From positions 1 to 54,837 of the forward strand of contig NZ_KB904046.1 of NCBI RefSeq assembly GCF_000379905.1: a stretch of DNA of 54,837 bases. Direction: 5' to 3'. Positions 1 through 10,034 of this stretch are shown here, one piece after another; the stretch's first letter is position 1, and every line of letters begins with the position of its first letter. Both the position numbers and the translations under genes were made by a program. Origin of the DNA: Rodentibacter pneumotropicus DSM 21403. GTDB lineage: Bacteria; Pseudomonadota; Gammaproteobacteria; Enterobacterales; Pasteurellaceae. The notes beneath the pieces were generated by a model, which was not told the origin of the DNA, did no database searches, and was given only the letters and a program-made list of their open reading frames with translations.

Positions 1-32
1 TTGTAGGCTTGTAGGCTTGTAGGCTTGTAGGG
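1..32. repeat. Tandem octamer repeat TTGTAGGC at the window edge
   Basis: Three perfect copies of TTGTAGGC are followed by a fourth ending in G. The array touches the left edge, so its true length is unknown. Octamers are not multiples of three, so a copy-number change would shift a reading frame if the array lies inside or just before a gene to the left. No gene containing it can be seen here. Confidence 0.8.
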
Positions 33-73
33 ACATTTTTTGTTCCTTATTGAGTTAATGTCAAGTTAAATAT

Positions 74-409
74 TTATTGTTTATTGGAAATTTCTTTGAA
101 AGAAATTGAGAAAGCATCTTTTAAGTTTTCAGGCATAGTGCGATAGTCAGCAATCAATTTTTCTTCTTGTGCCGAAATTTTACTTTCTTGTGTTGCTGCT
201 TGAAACATTGCTCCATTTCCTGTAAGCAACCAAGTTATACTGATTTCAAGCCCATTATGAATTTTCACTAAGGCATCTACATTCGGATCACGCCCTTCAT
301 TTAAGTAATTCATAGCGGAACGATACGAAATACCAGTAACATTAGAAAACTCTGTAACGCTCATATTTTTAGCATCTAAAACCTGTTTTAAACGTTCTGA
401 TATGCACAT
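74..409 (-). CDS. XRE-family (phage CI-like) DNA-binding regulator
   Basis: This 111-residue protein has an N-terminal lambda-repressor-type helix-turn-helix (about residues 5-60, recognition helix near VTGISYRSAMNYLNEG) followed by WLLTGNG, a phrase common in phage and mobile-element repressors. The last 45 residues are charged and probably mediate dimerisation. It lacks the peptidase domain of full-length CI. The start ATG at 407-409 has a distant AGGA upstream. The gene is divergent from the transposase at 516, and the 106-base gap holds a palindrome, so autoregulation and control of the transposase is a reasonable inference. It belongs to the accessory patch at the left end. The target is unknown. 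Confidence 0.85.
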   Translation of the reverse strand: MCISERLKQVLDAKNMSVTEFSNVTGISYRSAMNYLNEGRDPNVDALVKIHNGLEISITWLLTGNGAMFQAATQESKISAQEEKLIADYRTMPENLKDAFSISFKEISNKQ

Positions 410-439
410 TGTTTCACATTCCTATTGAAAAAAGTGAAT

Positions 440-463
440 GATTGTGATATATTATGCACAATC
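440..463. promoter_or_regulatory. Candidate operator for the XRE repressor
   Basis: GATTGTG (440-446) and CACAATC (457-463) form a perfect 7-base inverted repeat with a 10-base spacer, in the gap between the divergent repressor and transposase genes. The decamer GTTTCACATT also occurs directly repeated at 411-420 and 476-485, flanking the palindrome. The arrangement fits a repressor operator. Binding by the adjacent XRE protein is inference. Confidence 0.5.
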
Positions 464-515
464 AATATGAATAATGTTTCACATTTTAGTTTAATCAAGG
501 TGTGATCTCAATACT

Positions 516-1553
516 ATGGCACAACATTTTCTCCTCTCCAGCAAGGCTCGTACAATTTCTTCTCGTGAAGTGGCTCAACTTTCCGATGAAGAAGCCTTTA
601 GCTTGCTTTGCGAATTGCGTTGGGGAAGTAAAGAAGTGGTTGTTTGTCCGAAATGTGGTGTACAGCACAAGGCTTATTGGATTGGAACGCGTAAACAATG
701 GAGATGTAAACATTGTCATCATACTTTTAGTGTGACATCTGGAACTATCTTTGCAAATCGCAAATTGTCATTTCAAATCTATCTCTATGCCATTGTCGAA
801 TGGATAAATGCCGTAAAAGGTATTTCTTCACTTCAACTTGCAAGAAATACGGGAATTAATCCGAGAACGGCATTTGTACTTTCTCATAAATTCCGTAAAG
901 CGCTATTGGAAAGCCGTGATATGAAACCACTTCCAGGCATAGTCGATATGGACGGTACTTATGTGAATTCTGCGCCGCGCAAAGCGAATAAGAAATCTGA
1001 CCGCATTGACTATCGTTTAAAGGAAAATCAAAATCCTAATAAACGTTGTGTGATGGTTGCTCGTGAACATTACTCACGAGAAGAAAAAGCATCAAATGTG
1101 TTGCATTGTGGTGCAAAACGTTCGCACGTTTTCGTGGCTCATACTGAATCGCAATCGGTCGTAAAAAGTTTTGCTGACAAATTCATTAAGCCTAATACAC
1201 GAATCAATACCGATGAAAGCACGGCTTACGATGTTCTATTACCTTACTATGACTTGAGAACAGTAAATCATAAGGAAGAATATCGCAGTGATTTCGGTGT
1301 GACAAATAATCAGGCGGAAAGTTTATTCAGCCGCTTTAAACGTATGTATTACGGACAAATCCATAAAATCAGCAATGAATACTTACTAAACTATGCGAAT
1401 GAAATTGCATATCGTGAGGATAATAGACGTGCCTCAAACAAAGAACAGTTCATTGATGTCTTGAGTCGGTGTTTGAAAACGACCAACGATAACAATGAAT
1501 GGTGCGGTTATTGGCAACGCAAAATCATTCATCAAGAAGTGATTTGGCAGTAG
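516..1553 (+). CDS. IS1595-type (ISXO2-like) transposase
   Basis: This 345-residue protein has the IS1595-family layout. An N-terminal zinc ribbon carries CPKC (44-47) and CKHC (64-67), followed by a helix-turn-helix region around residues 95-125. The ISXO2-like catalytic domain has DMDGTYV (Asp144/146), INTDESTAYD (Asp233), an NH pair near 252 and TNNQAES (264-270). The C-terminal stretch YANEIAYREDNRR is also typical. Length fits a full-length member, longer than the IS1016 proteins of Haemophilus. The ORF is uninterrupted. I could not find terminal inverted repeats on either side, so the element's boundaries are undefined. The next gene begins 10 bases after the stop and is probably co-transcribed as a passenger. 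Confidence 0.9.
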   Translation: MAQHFLLSSKARTISSREVAQLSDEEAFSLLCELRWGSKEVVVCPKCGVQHKAYWIGTRKQWRCKHCHHTFSVTSGTIFANRKLSFQIYLYAIVEWINAVKGISSLQLARNTGINPRTAFVLSHKFRKALLESRDMKPLPGIVDMDGTYVNSAPRKANKKSDRIDYRLKENQNPNKRCVMVAREHYSREEKASNVLHCGAKRSHVFVAHTESQSVVKSFADKFIKPNTRINTDESTAYDVLLPYYDLRTVNHKEEYRSDFGVTNNQAESLFSRFKRMYYGQIHKISNEYLLNYANEIAYREDNRRASNKEQFIDVLSRCLKTTNDNNEWCGYWQRKIIHQEVIWQ

Positions 1554-1563
1554 GAAAAAGCTG

Positions 1564-1986
1564 ATGGCATACAATTTAGAAAAGAAGATTAAAGAATTTG
1601 AGTTTGAGCGCAAGCAGGTTTTACACCACTTAGCCTTGCTTGATGCCAACATTGCGACACTCAAGTGTGCCATTGATTTAATGCAGCAGGAAAACGATAT
1701 TACGCTTTACAACACGCAAAACTTTGTTTATCGCCGTAAATTTAAGTTATTCAAAGGCAAAATCCGCAAATACCTTGTTCAAATCCTACGCAATGAGCCA
1801 AGCAAAGGCTTTACCATCGCCGACCTCACCCAACGAATTTTTGAGATTGAACAAAATCAAGCGACACCTACCGAAAAACATCTTGATTCTGTTCGTAAAC
1901 AGCTCAACGAATTTTACCAAAGGGATTGGCTCACCCGAACACAAATCAGCCGTAGAGAGGTGCTTTGGCAATGGAGAACAAAATAG
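1564..1986 (+). CDS. Small coiled-coil plus winged-helix-like protein downstream of the transposase
   Basis: This is a 140-residue hypothetical protein. Residues 1-45 are heptad-like and charged, probably a coiled coil. Residues 60-140 look like a winged helix: a helix around IRKYLVQIL, a second helix FTIADLTQRIFEI, then a recognition-like helix HLDSVRKQLNEFYQRDWL and a basic tail ending REVLWQWRTK. AGGAAAAAG lies just before the ATG, 10 bases from the transposase stop, so the two are probably one transcript. Its architecture resembles the convergent gene at 2009-2485. It may regulate the element or be a passenger. Function is unknown. Confidence 0.75.
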   Translation: MAYNLEKKIKEFEFERKQVLHHLALLDANIATLKCAIDLMQQENDITLYNTQNFVYRRKFKLFKGKIRKYLVQILRNEPSKGFTIADLTQRIFEIEQNQATPTEKHLDSVRKQLNEFYQRDWLTRTQISRREVLWQWRTK

Positions 1987-2008
1987 CGGTATTCCACCGC
2001 TATTTTTA
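1982..2008. terminator. Bidirectional rho-independent terminator
   Basis: AATAGCGGT and ACCGCTATT form a perfect stem around a five-base loop, flanked by A and T runs. The hairpin sits between two convergent genes ending at 1986 and 2009 and can serve both. Confidence 0.85.
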
Positions 2009-2485
2009 CTATCCTTCGTTCTCTATCTGTTTTAACCGCCATTCAGACGTATCAAATATTCCTCTTTTCTTAATCTTGTAGTGTAAATACTTTTCTTGCC
2101 GCTCAATAATCCCTTGTTTATATAGCTTGCGCAGTGCGTTTCCAATAGCACATTGATGCGGCATTGTGACCTCTATACGAGAAGTCGATAACAGCTCCCT
2201 GTCTATTTTTATTGCGTCAAGCGTAATCGAATATAAATTTCGCCAATAATTATTTTGCTTAAATACTTGAGAAATCAGATAGGATAAATTCTTATTAAAT
2301 GGCTTCTGACGAAGTAGTTTCGCTGTGTCATAGTCTTTTTTAATCATCTTCATATCAAAATCAGGATCGATATAACCCAAAGATGCCGTAAAGCTGCTAA
2401 TCTGTGCATTTAAAATTTTTTCTCGTTCGGCAAGCTCCTTGAGCTTTATAAGAAATAATCGCATTTTCCTTATAACATTTCTCAA
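2009..2485 (-). CDS. Small winged-helix-like protein, probably frameshifted at its N terminus
   Basis: The open frame gives 158 residues from a TTG, or 151 from the first internal ATG. An N-terminal coiled-coil-like part (KELAEREKILNAQISSF) is followed by a winged-helix-like part with NLSYLISQVF, a helix CAIGNALRKLYKQGIIERQ and a tail ending TSEWRLKQ. The same order of elements occurs in the protein at 1564-1986, suggesting remote homology. Upstream, another frame has ATG at 2525 and reads MSEAYLVSQMVKLIEKCYKE before running into a stop about 17 codons later. That looks like the true N terminus separated by a frameshift near 2450-2465. The gene may therefore be damaged. Function is unknown. 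Confidence 0.6.
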   Translation of the reverse strand: MRNVIRKMRLFLIKLKELAEREKILNAQISSFTASLGYIDPDFDMKMIKKDYDTAKLLRQKPFNKNLSYLISQVFKQNNYWRNLYSITLDAIKIDRELLSTSRIEVTMPHQCAIGNALRKLYKQGIIERQEKYLHYKIKKRGIFDTSEWRLKQIENEG

Positions 2486-2531
2486 TTAACTTTACCATTT
2501 GCGAAACAAGGTAGGCTTCTGACATAATAAA

Positions 2532-2564
2532 AATCCCCATTGAGTTAAAATTTCAATGGGGATT
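2532..2564. terminator. Strong hairpin with T-run on the minus strand
   Basis: AATCCCCATTGA (2532-2543) and TCAATGGGGATT (2553-2564) form a perfect 12-base stem. On the minus strand it ends in TTTTT, as a terminator should, yet no leftward gene lies to its right. It ends seven bases before the candidate ATG at 2525. It may mark an old element boundary or insulate the small gene from readthrough. Confidence 0.65.
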
Positions 2565-2716
2565 GTAAGACTTTTAATCGGTTAAATCTTTGTGCAATTG
2601 CTACATAATATCGGTATTTTTTACCGCACTTTGCTTTTCTACGCTTTCACTTTGCGAACTCAGTCAAAATATGATACTTTTCTGCAGCAAATTTAGTCTA
2701 GTCAAAATAAAATAAT

Positions 2717-3610
2717 ATGAGTGACGAACAGCAAAATTTAATTCAATCGGAAAATACTAAAAAATCTTTTTTCCAATCTTTATTTGGCCGATTTTTTCAA
2801 GGTGAATTAAAAAATCGTGAGGAGTTGGTGGAAGTGATTCGTGACTCCGAACAAAACGATTTAATTGATCAAAACACCCGTGAAATGATCGAGGGGGTGA
2901 TGGAAATTGCCGAACTTCGGGTGCGTGATATTATGATTCCACGCTCACAAATTATTTTCATAGAAAGTGAGCAGGATTTAAATTCTTGCTTAAATATTAT
3001 TATTGAATCAGCCCACTCACGTTTTCCTGTCATTGCCGATTCGGATGATCGGGATAATATCGCAGGGATTCTACATGCAAAAGATTTGCTGAAATTCTTG
3101 CGTGAAGATGCGGAAGAATTTGATATGTCAAAGCTTTTACGTCCAGCGGTAATTGTACCGGAAAGTAAACGTTTGGATAGAATGTTAAAAGATTTCCGTT
3201 CGGAACGTTTCCATATGGCTATTGTGGTGGATGAATTTGGTGCCGTGTCGGGATTAATAACCATTGAGGATATTTTAGAACAAATTGTCGGTGATATCGA
3301 AGATGAATTTGATGAAGAAGATATTGCCGATATTCGCCAGCTTTCCCGTCATACTTATGCAGTCCGTGCGCTGACGGATATTGATGATTTCAATGAACAA
3401 TTCAATACGAATTTTGATGATGAAGAAGTGGATACAATTGGCGGTTTAGTCATGCAGGCTTTTGGTTATTTGCCGAAACGAGGTGAAGAAATTACACTGG
3501 AAAACTTGCAATTTAAAGTCACTTCTGCCGACAGCCGCCGTCTGATTCAGTTACGTGTTACTGTGCCGGACGAACGTTTGTCGGAAGTGAAAAATATAGA
3601 AAACGAATAG
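2717..3610 (+). CDS. corC: CorC/YbeX, CBS-pair and CorC_HlyC domain protein
   Basis: This 297-residue soluble protein has two CBS motifs (about residues 68-190; [10 protein letters not shown] and [23 protein letters not shown] are diagnostic) and a C-terminal CorC_HlyC transporter-associated domain (about 205-285). The family is linked to Mg2+/Co2+ efflux through CorA; the name comes from that genetics and the biochemical role is less clear. Length fits E. coli YbeX (292). As in enterobacteria it lies just upstream of lnt. Unlike the paralogue at 22214 it lacks the N-terminal membrane DUF21 domain. Confidence 0.95.
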   Translation: MSDEQQNLIQSENTKKSFFQSLFGRFFQGELKNREELVEVIRDSEQNDLIDQNTREMIEGVMEIAELRVRDIMIPRSQIIFIESEQDLNSCLNIIIESAHSRFPVIADSDDRDNIAGILHAKDLLKFLREDAEEFDMSKLLRPAVIVPESKRLDRMLKDFRSERFHMAIVVDEFGAVSGLITIEDILEQIVGDIEDEFDEEDIADIRQLSRHTYAVRALTDIDDFNEQFNTNFDDEEVDTIGGLVMQAFGYLPKRGEEITLENLQFKVTSADSRRLIQLRVTVPDERLSEVKNIENE

Positions 3611-3676
3611 CCTTTTCCGATTAAACTTTTCCCCTCATTTTTGTTGGGGGAAATCTTTTGTCATATTGAAAATCAG

Positions 3677-5215
3677 ATGAAAAATTTATTTATTTATTTT
3701 ATTGCTTTTTTTTCCGGTTTACTCGGTGTTTTTGCTTTTTCTCCTTTCGACTACTGGGGCTTGGCCTATGTTTCATTGCTAGGTTTAATTTATATCGCTA
3801 AAACTCAGAAAAAATCTACCGCACTTTTGGGCGCATTTTTGTGGTCAATGGGATTTTTCTGTTTTGGTGTCAGTTGGTTGAATGTTAGCATTCATCAATT
3901 CGGCGGCGCTTCTCTTGGCGTAAGCTATTTACTTGTCGGCTTACTTTCTGCTTATCTTGCTCTTTATCCTATGTTATTTGCCTATCTCGTACATCGTTTT
4001 CAGGTAAAAAGCGCAGTTATTTTTGCAGTCATTTGGACATTTACGGAATTTCTTCGTGGTTGGGTATTCACGGGTTTTCCTTGGTTACAATTCGGCTATA
4101 CACAAATTGACAGCCCATTCTCCGGAGTTGCCCCGATCTTTGGGGTGAGCGGATTAACCTTCTTTACCTTATGGGTAAGTGCGGTCATTTTTAATAGCAT
4201 TTTTGCTTTATTTAAAGAAAAAAATATCAAATTGTTACTGGCGAATGTTTTATTCCTTGCCGTTGTCGGTGGTTTCGCAATTTATGCGCAAAAAATCACT
4301 TTTGTAAAATCCGCAGAAGATAAAGCCCTACAAATTACGCTTCTACAAGGTAATATTGAGCAAAATCTAAAATGGGATCCTGCTTATCTCTATTCAACTT
4401 TAGAAATTTACCAGAAATTAATCGCAGAAAATTTAGGGAAAAGCGATTTAATTATTTTGCCTGAATCGGCATTGCCTACCTTAGAAAATTCGATCGTTCC
4501 TTTTCTTGAAACCCTTGATCGTGTCGCACAGGAAAAGAACACGGAAATTATTATCGGGACGGTGTATCAAGATGAACAATCTGGCAAATTGTTGAATTCT
4601 ATCGTGACCGCAGGTAATCCTGACTTTCCTTATAAATTGGATACTTTAAATCGTTACAATAAACATCACCTTGTTCCATTTGGCGAATATGTCCCGTTGG
4701 AAAATGTATTGCGTCCGTTAAATTCTGTGTTTAATTTACCGATGTCCGCTTTTCAAAATGGGGAGGCAGTGCAACCTTCTTTTATGGCAAAAAAACGTGC
4801 TTTTTCACCGGCAATTTGTTATGAAATCATCTTTGGCGAACAGGTACGAAAAAATTTGAAAAAGGATACCGATTATTTACTGACCATTTCCAATGATGCG
4901 TGGTTTGGTGATTCTATCGGACCTTGGCAGCATTTACAGATGGCGAGAATGCGGGCATTGGAATTAGGTAAGCCTTTAATTCGTGCGACGAATACTGGTA
5001 TTTCGGTATTTATTAGTGCAACGGGTAAAATTTTGGCGCAAGCACCTCAGTTTGTCGAAACAACTTTGACCTATAATATTGCACCGACTGAAGGAAAAAC
5101 GCCTTATTCTGTATTGGGTAATCTGCCGCTTTATGGGCTATCACTCTTGTTTTTATTATTACATGGGGCGACGGCGTTTATTCGTCGCCGTATGAACCTT
5201 TCACAAAAACGATAG
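3677..5215 (+). CDS. lnt: Apolipoprotein N-acyltransferase Lnt
   Basis: Lnt adds the third acyl chain to the N-terminal cysteine of periplasmic lipoproteins in the inner membrane. From the ATG at 3677 the protein is 512 residues, the same as E. coli Lnt; an upstream in-frame TTG at 3641 adds 12 residues that look non-native. Hydrophobic segments fill residues 1-210, followed by a nitrilase domain. The catalytic triad is visible: Glu263 in LPESALPT, Lys329 in RYNKHHLVPFGEY and Cys381 in AICYEIIFGE. A last membrane segment ends the protein. It follows corC by 66 bases, probably one operon. Confidence 0.96.
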   Translation: MKNLFIYFIAFFSGLLGVFAFSPFDYWGLAYVSLLGLIYIAKTQKKSTALLGAFLWSMGFFCFGVSWLNVSIHQFGGASLGVSYLLVGLLSAYLALYPMLFAYLVHRFQVKSAVIFAVIWTFTEFLRGWVFTGFPWLQFGYTQIDSPFSGVAPIFGVSGLTFFTLWVSAVIFNSIFALFKEKNIKLLLANVLFLAVVGGFAIYAQKITFVKSAEDKALQITLLQGNIEQNLKWDPAYLYSTLEIYQKLIAENLGKSDLIILPESALPTLENSIVPFLETLDRVAQEKNTEIIIGTVYQDEQSGKLLNSIVTAGNPDFPYKLDTLNRYNKHHLVPFGEYVPLENVLRPLNSVFNLPMSAFQNGEAVQPSFMAKKRAFSPAICYEIIFGEQVRKNLKKDTDYLLTISNDAWFGDSIGPWQHLQMARMRALELGKPLIRATNTGISVFISATGKILAQAPQFVETTLTYNIAPTEGKTPYSVLGNLPLYGLSLLFLLLHGATAFIRRRMNLSQKR

Positions 5216-5306
5216 TCAAAACGACCGCACTTTATTGATGAACTAATTCATCACGAGATTAAATTATCGGTGGTTTGAGAAATCACCTCACTAAAATGAG
5301 ATTTGA

Positions 5307-6101
5307 ATGGAGAAAAATCTGATCGAAGTCAAAAACCTCACCTTTAAACGGGGTGAGCGTGTGATTTACGATAACTTAAATTTAAAGGTCCGCAAGGGAA
5401 AAATTACGGCAATTATGGGACCATCCGGTATCGGAAAAACGACGCTGCTAAAATTAATTGGCGGACAGTTGCATCCGGAACGAGGGGAAATTTGGTTTGA
5501 TGATAAAGATATTTGTCGTTTTTCTAATCGTGAGCTTTATGAAGTACGCAAGCGTATGGGAATGTTATTTCAATCCGGTGCGCTTTTTACCGATATTTCT
5601 ACTTTCGATAATGTGGCGTTCCCGATTCGGGAGCATACCCGTTTACCGGAAAGTTTAATTCGTCAGATTGTATTAATGAAATTGGAAGCGGTCGGTTTAC
5701 GCGGTGCAGCACAATTAATGCCCTCCGAGCTTTCCGGCGGTATGGCACGTCGGGCTGCGCTTGCTCGAGCCATTGCGTTAGATCCTGATTTAATTATGTT
5801 TGATGAACCCTTCACAGGACAAGATCCCATCAGTATGGGGGTTATTGTAAGTTTAATTAAACGTTTAAATGAAGCCTTGAATTTAACTTCAATTGTGGTT
5901 TCACATGATGTTCAGGAAGTATTAAGTATCGCTGATTATGCTTATATTATTGCCGATAAAAGGGTGATTGCGGAAGGGACGGCGGAACAATTACTGGCAA
6001 GCCAAGATCCACAAGTGTTGCAATTTTTAAAGGGCGAAGCGGATGGACCGGTGAAATTCCATTATCCGGCAGAAAATTATATTGGGGAGTTATTTCAATG
6101 A
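5307..6101 (+). CDS. mlaF: MlaF, ATPase of the Mla phospholipid transporter
   Basis: This 264-residue ABC ATPase has Walker [10 protein letters not shown] (38-46), Q-loop LFQSGALF, signature LSGGMARR, Walker B LIMFDEPF and the switch His in VVSHD. It powers MlaFEDB, which moves phospholipids between MlaC and the inner membrane and so maintains outer-membrane asymmetry. It is first gene of mlaFEDCB-ibaG-murA, the same order as in E. coli. Its stop overlaps the start of mlaE by four bases (ATGA). A USS lies in the gap after lnt (near 5222). Confidence 0.97.
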   Translation: MEKNLIEVKNLTFKRGERVIYDNLNLKVRKGKITAIMGPSGIGKTTLLKLIGGQLHPERGEIWFDDKDICRFSNRELYEVRKRMGMLFQSGALFTDISTFDNVAFPIREHTRLPESLIRQIVLMKLEAVGLRGAAQLMPSELSGGMARRAALARAIALDPDLIMFDEPFTGQDPISMGVIVSLIKRLNEALNLTSIVVSHDVQEVLSIADYAYIIADKRVIAEGTAEQLLASQDPQVLQFLKGEADGPVKFHYPAENYIGELFQ

Positions 6102-6880
6102 TTACGATGATTTCTTCCCTTGGACGCCGTGTCATTCATTTTTTCCGTGCATTAGGGCGAGCCGGTTTTATGTTGTTTGGTGCATTGGTGGGAAAACCAC
6201 AAATTCGCCAACATTTTCCGTTATTGATTAAACAACTGCACGTTTTAGGTGTGCAATCGTTGTTAATCGTGATGCTATCCGGCTTATTTATCGGTATGGT
6301 CTTAGGGTTGCAGGGCTATGTGGTATTGGTAGATTTTTCTGCTGAAACCAGTCTTGGTCAGCTTGTGGCATTATCGCTTTTACGAGAACTAGGGCCGGTA
6401 GTGACCGCACTTTTATTTGCCGGACGAGCGGGCTCGGCATTAACTGCGGAAATTGGCTTAATGAAAGCAACCGAGCAGCTTTCTAGCCTTGAAATGATGG
6501 CGGTTGATCCACTTCGCCGTGTTATTGCACCGCGTTTTTGGGCGGGAGTCATGGCGATGCCGATACTCTCCATTATTTTTATCGCCATTGGAATATGGGG
6601 GGGCTCACTAGTCGGTGTGGATTGGAAAGGTGTTGATTCCGGTAGTTTTTGGTCAGTAATGCAAACTTCAGTAAGTTGGAGTTACGATATTCTCAATGGA
6701 TTTATTAAGAGTGTATTCTTCGCTATTGCAGTAGTGTGGATTGCATTATTTAATGGTTATGATTGCATACCAACTTCAGAAGGCATCAGTCAAGCCACAA
6801 CTCGAACCGTAGTTCATGCGTCATTAGTGGTTCTAGGGTTAGATTTTATCTTAACTGCCATCATGTTTGGGGCAGGCTAA
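6098..6880 (+). CDS. mlaE: MlaE, permease of the Mla phospholipid transporter
   Basis: This 260-residue integral membrane protein has the MlaE/YrbE fold: about five to six hydrophobic segments, with the conserved stretch [24 protein letters not shown] split over two helices and [12 protein letters not shown] in the coupling region. It forms the dimeric membrane core between the MlaF ATPase and the MlaD hexamer. It overlaps mlaF by four bases and is followed 11 bases later by mlaD. Length equals that of E. coli MlaE. Confidence 0.97.
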   Translation: MITMISSLGRRVIHFFRALGRAGFMLFGALVGKPQIRQHFPLLIKQLHVLGVQSLLIVMLSGLFIGMVLGLQGYVVLVDFSAETSLGQLVALSLLRELGPVVTALLFAGRAGSALTAEIGLMKATEQLSSLEMMAVDPLRRVIAPRFWAGVMAMPILSIIFIAIGIWGGSLVGVDWKGVDSGSFWSVMQTSVSWSYDILNGFIKSVFFAIAVVWIALFNGYDCIPTSEGISQATTRTVVHASLVVLGLDFILTAIMFGAG

Positions 6881-6891
6881 AAGGATGTTTT

Positions 6892-7398
6892 ATGCGACAA
6901 ACAATTAAATATGAATTTTGGGTAGGATTATTTTTATTGCTCGGTATCGGGGCATTGGTATTCTTAGGTTTACGTGTAGCAAATGTACAGGGTTTCGGTG
7001 AGAATAAATCTTATACCGTTACTGCAACTTTTGATAATATCGGTGGACTAAAAGTCCGTGCCCCGTTAAAAGTTGGAGGTGTGGTAATAGGGCGGGTTAC
7101 CGGTATTGACTTGGATGAGAAAACTTATTTACCAAAAGTAAATATTGCGATTAACGAAGAATATAATGAAATTCCGGAGAATAGTTCATTATCGATCAAA
7201 ACATCGGGATTATTGGGCGAGCAATACATCGCATTAACAATGGGGTTTGATGACGGCGAAACCGCAATGTTAAAAAACGGTAGTCAGATTCAAGATACAA
7301 AATCAGCTATGGTATTGGAAGATCTGATTGGTCAATTCCTCTATGGCGATAAAAAATCTGAAGGAAATGCGGAAAACGCGGAACCGACAGTGAAATAA
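6892..7398 (+). CDS. mlaD: MlaD, MCE-domain substrate-binding subunit
   Basis: This 168-residue protein has one N-terminal membrane anchor (WVGLFLLLGIGALVFLGL) and a single periplasmic MCE domain (about 38-118; VTATFDNIGGLKVRAPLKVG, TSGLLGEQYIAL). It forms the hexameric ring that receives phospholipids from MlaC. The start at 6892 (ATGCGACAA) is chosen because it places the anchor at the N terminus and has AAGGA upstream. An upstream in-frame ATG at 6763 lies inside mlaE and adds nonsense. It is somewhat shorter than E. coli MlaD (183), mostly at the C-terminal tail. Confidence 0.96.
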   Translation: MRQTIKYEFWVGLFLLLGIGALVFLGLRVANVQGFGENKSYTVTATFDNIGGLKVRAPLKVGGVVIGRVTGIDLDEKTYLPKVNIAINEEYNEIPENSSLSIKTSGLLGEQYIALTMGFDDGETAMLKNGSQIQDTKSAMVLEDLIGQFLYGDKKSEGNAENAEPTVK

Positions 7399-7422
7399 TT
7401 ACAATATTTAGTTAGGAGATTT

Positions 7423-8070
7423 ATGATGAAAATCACTCAGTTGAAAAAATGGTTTGCAGTTTTAGCTTTTGCAATGACCGCACTTTGTATGGCTCGCACG
7501 GCAATGGCAGAAACCAGCCCTTATGTTTTAATGCAACAAGCCTCTGATAAATTATTTTCAGACATTAAAAACAGCCAAGCCAAAATTAAACAGAATCCAA
7601 ATTATTTGCGTACTATTGTGCGTAATGATTTATTACCTTATGTGCAAGTGAATTATGCCGGTTCTTTAGTGTTGGGATCGCATTTTAAATCCACTACACC
7701 GGAACAACGTGAGAAATTCTTCAAAGCGTTTAGCGATTTTATTGAGCAGGCTTATGCTCAAGTGCTTACGGCATATAGTAATCAAAATATTCAAATTGAA
7801 CCGGCTAAAGATATTGCAGGCAAAAATTTAGTGAGTATTCGCGTTAATATTATTCAAAATGGTGGTGCGGCACCGATTAAACTGGATTTTAAATGGCGTA
7901 AAAACAGTAAGACAGGTGAATGGCAAGCCTATGATATGGTTGCTGAAGGCGTGAGTATGGTCGTGACCAAACAAAATGAATGGAGCGGTATTTTACGTCA
8001 GCAAGGTATTGAAGCATTAACGGCTCAAATTCAAAAATCGGCCGCTCAATCTGTCACATTAAGTAAATAG
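7423..8070 (+). CDS. mlaC: MlaC, periplasmic phospholipid carrier
   Basis: This 215-residue protein has a cleavable signal peptide (hydrophobic residues 10-22, likely cut after TAMA at 29) and the Tol-tolerance/MlaC fold, with VRNDLLPYVQVNYAGSLVLG and TPEQREKFFKAFSDFIEQAY. It shuttles phospholipids between the outer-membrane MlaA complex and MlaFEDB. Two tandem ATG codons are possible starts, with AGGAG upstream. mlaA is not in this window, as expected because it is usually unlinked. Confidence 0.95.
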   Translation: MMKITQLKKWFAVLAFAMTALCMARTAMAETSPYVLMQQASDKLFSDIKNSQAKIKQNPNYLRTIVRNDLLPYVQVNYAGSLVLGSHFKSTTPEQREKFFKAFSDFIEQAYAQVLTAYSNQNIQIEPAKDIAGKNLVSIRVNIIQNGGAAPIKLDFKWRKNSKTGEWQAYDMVAEGVSMVVTKQNEWSGILRQQGIEALTAQIQKSAAQSVTLSK

Positions 8071-8074
8071 TCTC

Positions 8075-8443
8075 ATGACAAGATTAAATTGGGATTTGAT
8101 TCAAAATAATGATAAGATAGCCCTCCGATTTTCTGGGGAGCTATCTCGTAACACGTTGTTAGCCTTATGGCAGCAACGTGCTTCTTTTTTGTCTGAGGCT
8201 AAATTAAATCAATCAGTCATTGAATGGGATTTAACGGAGATCACAAAAATTGATTCGGCAGGTTTTGCATTACTTTGCGATTTTCTGTATGACAGCAAAA
8301 AGTTGCCCAACAAAACGGTGCGTTTAGTTAATCCTCCTCAACAATTATTAACGCTTGCGGATTTAGTCAATCTATCTGATTGGATCGCGGCTTTTACTGA
8401 CCATCATTACAATGGGAATCTGAATGGAACTGCAAGAAATTGA
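8075..8443 (+). CDS. mlaB: MlaB, STAS-domain subunit
   Basis: This 122-residue cytosolic STAS protein stabilises and activates MlaF. The STAS core is visible as VIEWDLTEITKIDSAGFALLCDF, with the conserved Asp-Ser of KIDSAGF. It starts four bases after mlaC stops and its 3' end overlaps ibaG by 20 bases, so it is translationally tied to both. It is slightly longer than E. coli MlaB (97) at the C terminus. Confidence 0.93.
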   Translation: MTRLNWDLIQNNDKIALRFSGELSRNTLLALWQQRASFLSEAKLNQSVIEWDLTEITKIDSAGFALLCDFLYDSKKLPNKTVRLVNPPQQLLTLADLVNLSDWIAAFTDHHYNGNLNGTARN

Positions 8444-8681
8444 ACGAATTTTAAAAGAATCTTTAAATGTTGATGAAGTATATGCTCAGGGTGAAAATGC
8501 CCATTTTGGTGTGATTGTCGTGAGTGATGAAATTGCAGCCTTGTCAAAGGTCAAACAACAACAAACTATTTATGCACCATTAATGACTTATTTCACAACA
8601 GGTGAAATTCATGCCTTAACTATCAAGACCTACACTACTGAAAAGTGGAAAATAGATCGTCTTTTACATCAATCCAGTTAA
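8424..8681 (+). CDS. ibaG: IbaG, BolA-family protein
   Basis: This 85-residue BolA/IbaG protein (formerly YrbA) has the KH-like fold with conserved His in ENAHFGVIVVSDEIA and the pattern KVKQQQTIYAPLMTYF. BolA-type proteins pair with monothiol glutaredoxins and bind [2Fe-2S] clusters; IbaG in E. coli is acid-inducible. It starts inside the end of mlaB and precedes murA by 15 bases, the conserved order in gammaproteobacteria. Confidence 0.93.
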   Translation: MELQEIERILKESLNVDEVYAQGENAHFGVIVVSDEIAALSKVKQQQTIYAPLMTYFTTGEIHALTIKTYTTEKWKIDRLLHQSS

Positions 8682-9977
<1,296 letters not shown>

Positions 9978-10006
9978 TGATTTTTCTTGACAAGTGTAGA
10001 AGGAAA

Positions 10007-10034
10007 AGAGCAGTCAAATTTGACCGCTCTTTTT
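10007..10034. terminator. Bidirectional terminator after murA
   Basis: AAAGAGC-GTCAAATTTGAC-GCTCTTT forms a nearly perfect stem with one A/C mismatch, followed by TTTTT on the plus strand and preceded by AAAA, so it also works on the minus strand. It lies between the convergent murA and DUF455 genes. Confidence 0.8.

Noticed and set aside
480-2600. Terminal inverted repeats of the IS1595-type element
   Set aside because: I compared the flanks by eye and found no convincing inverted pair or target-site duplication, so no boundaries are claimed.
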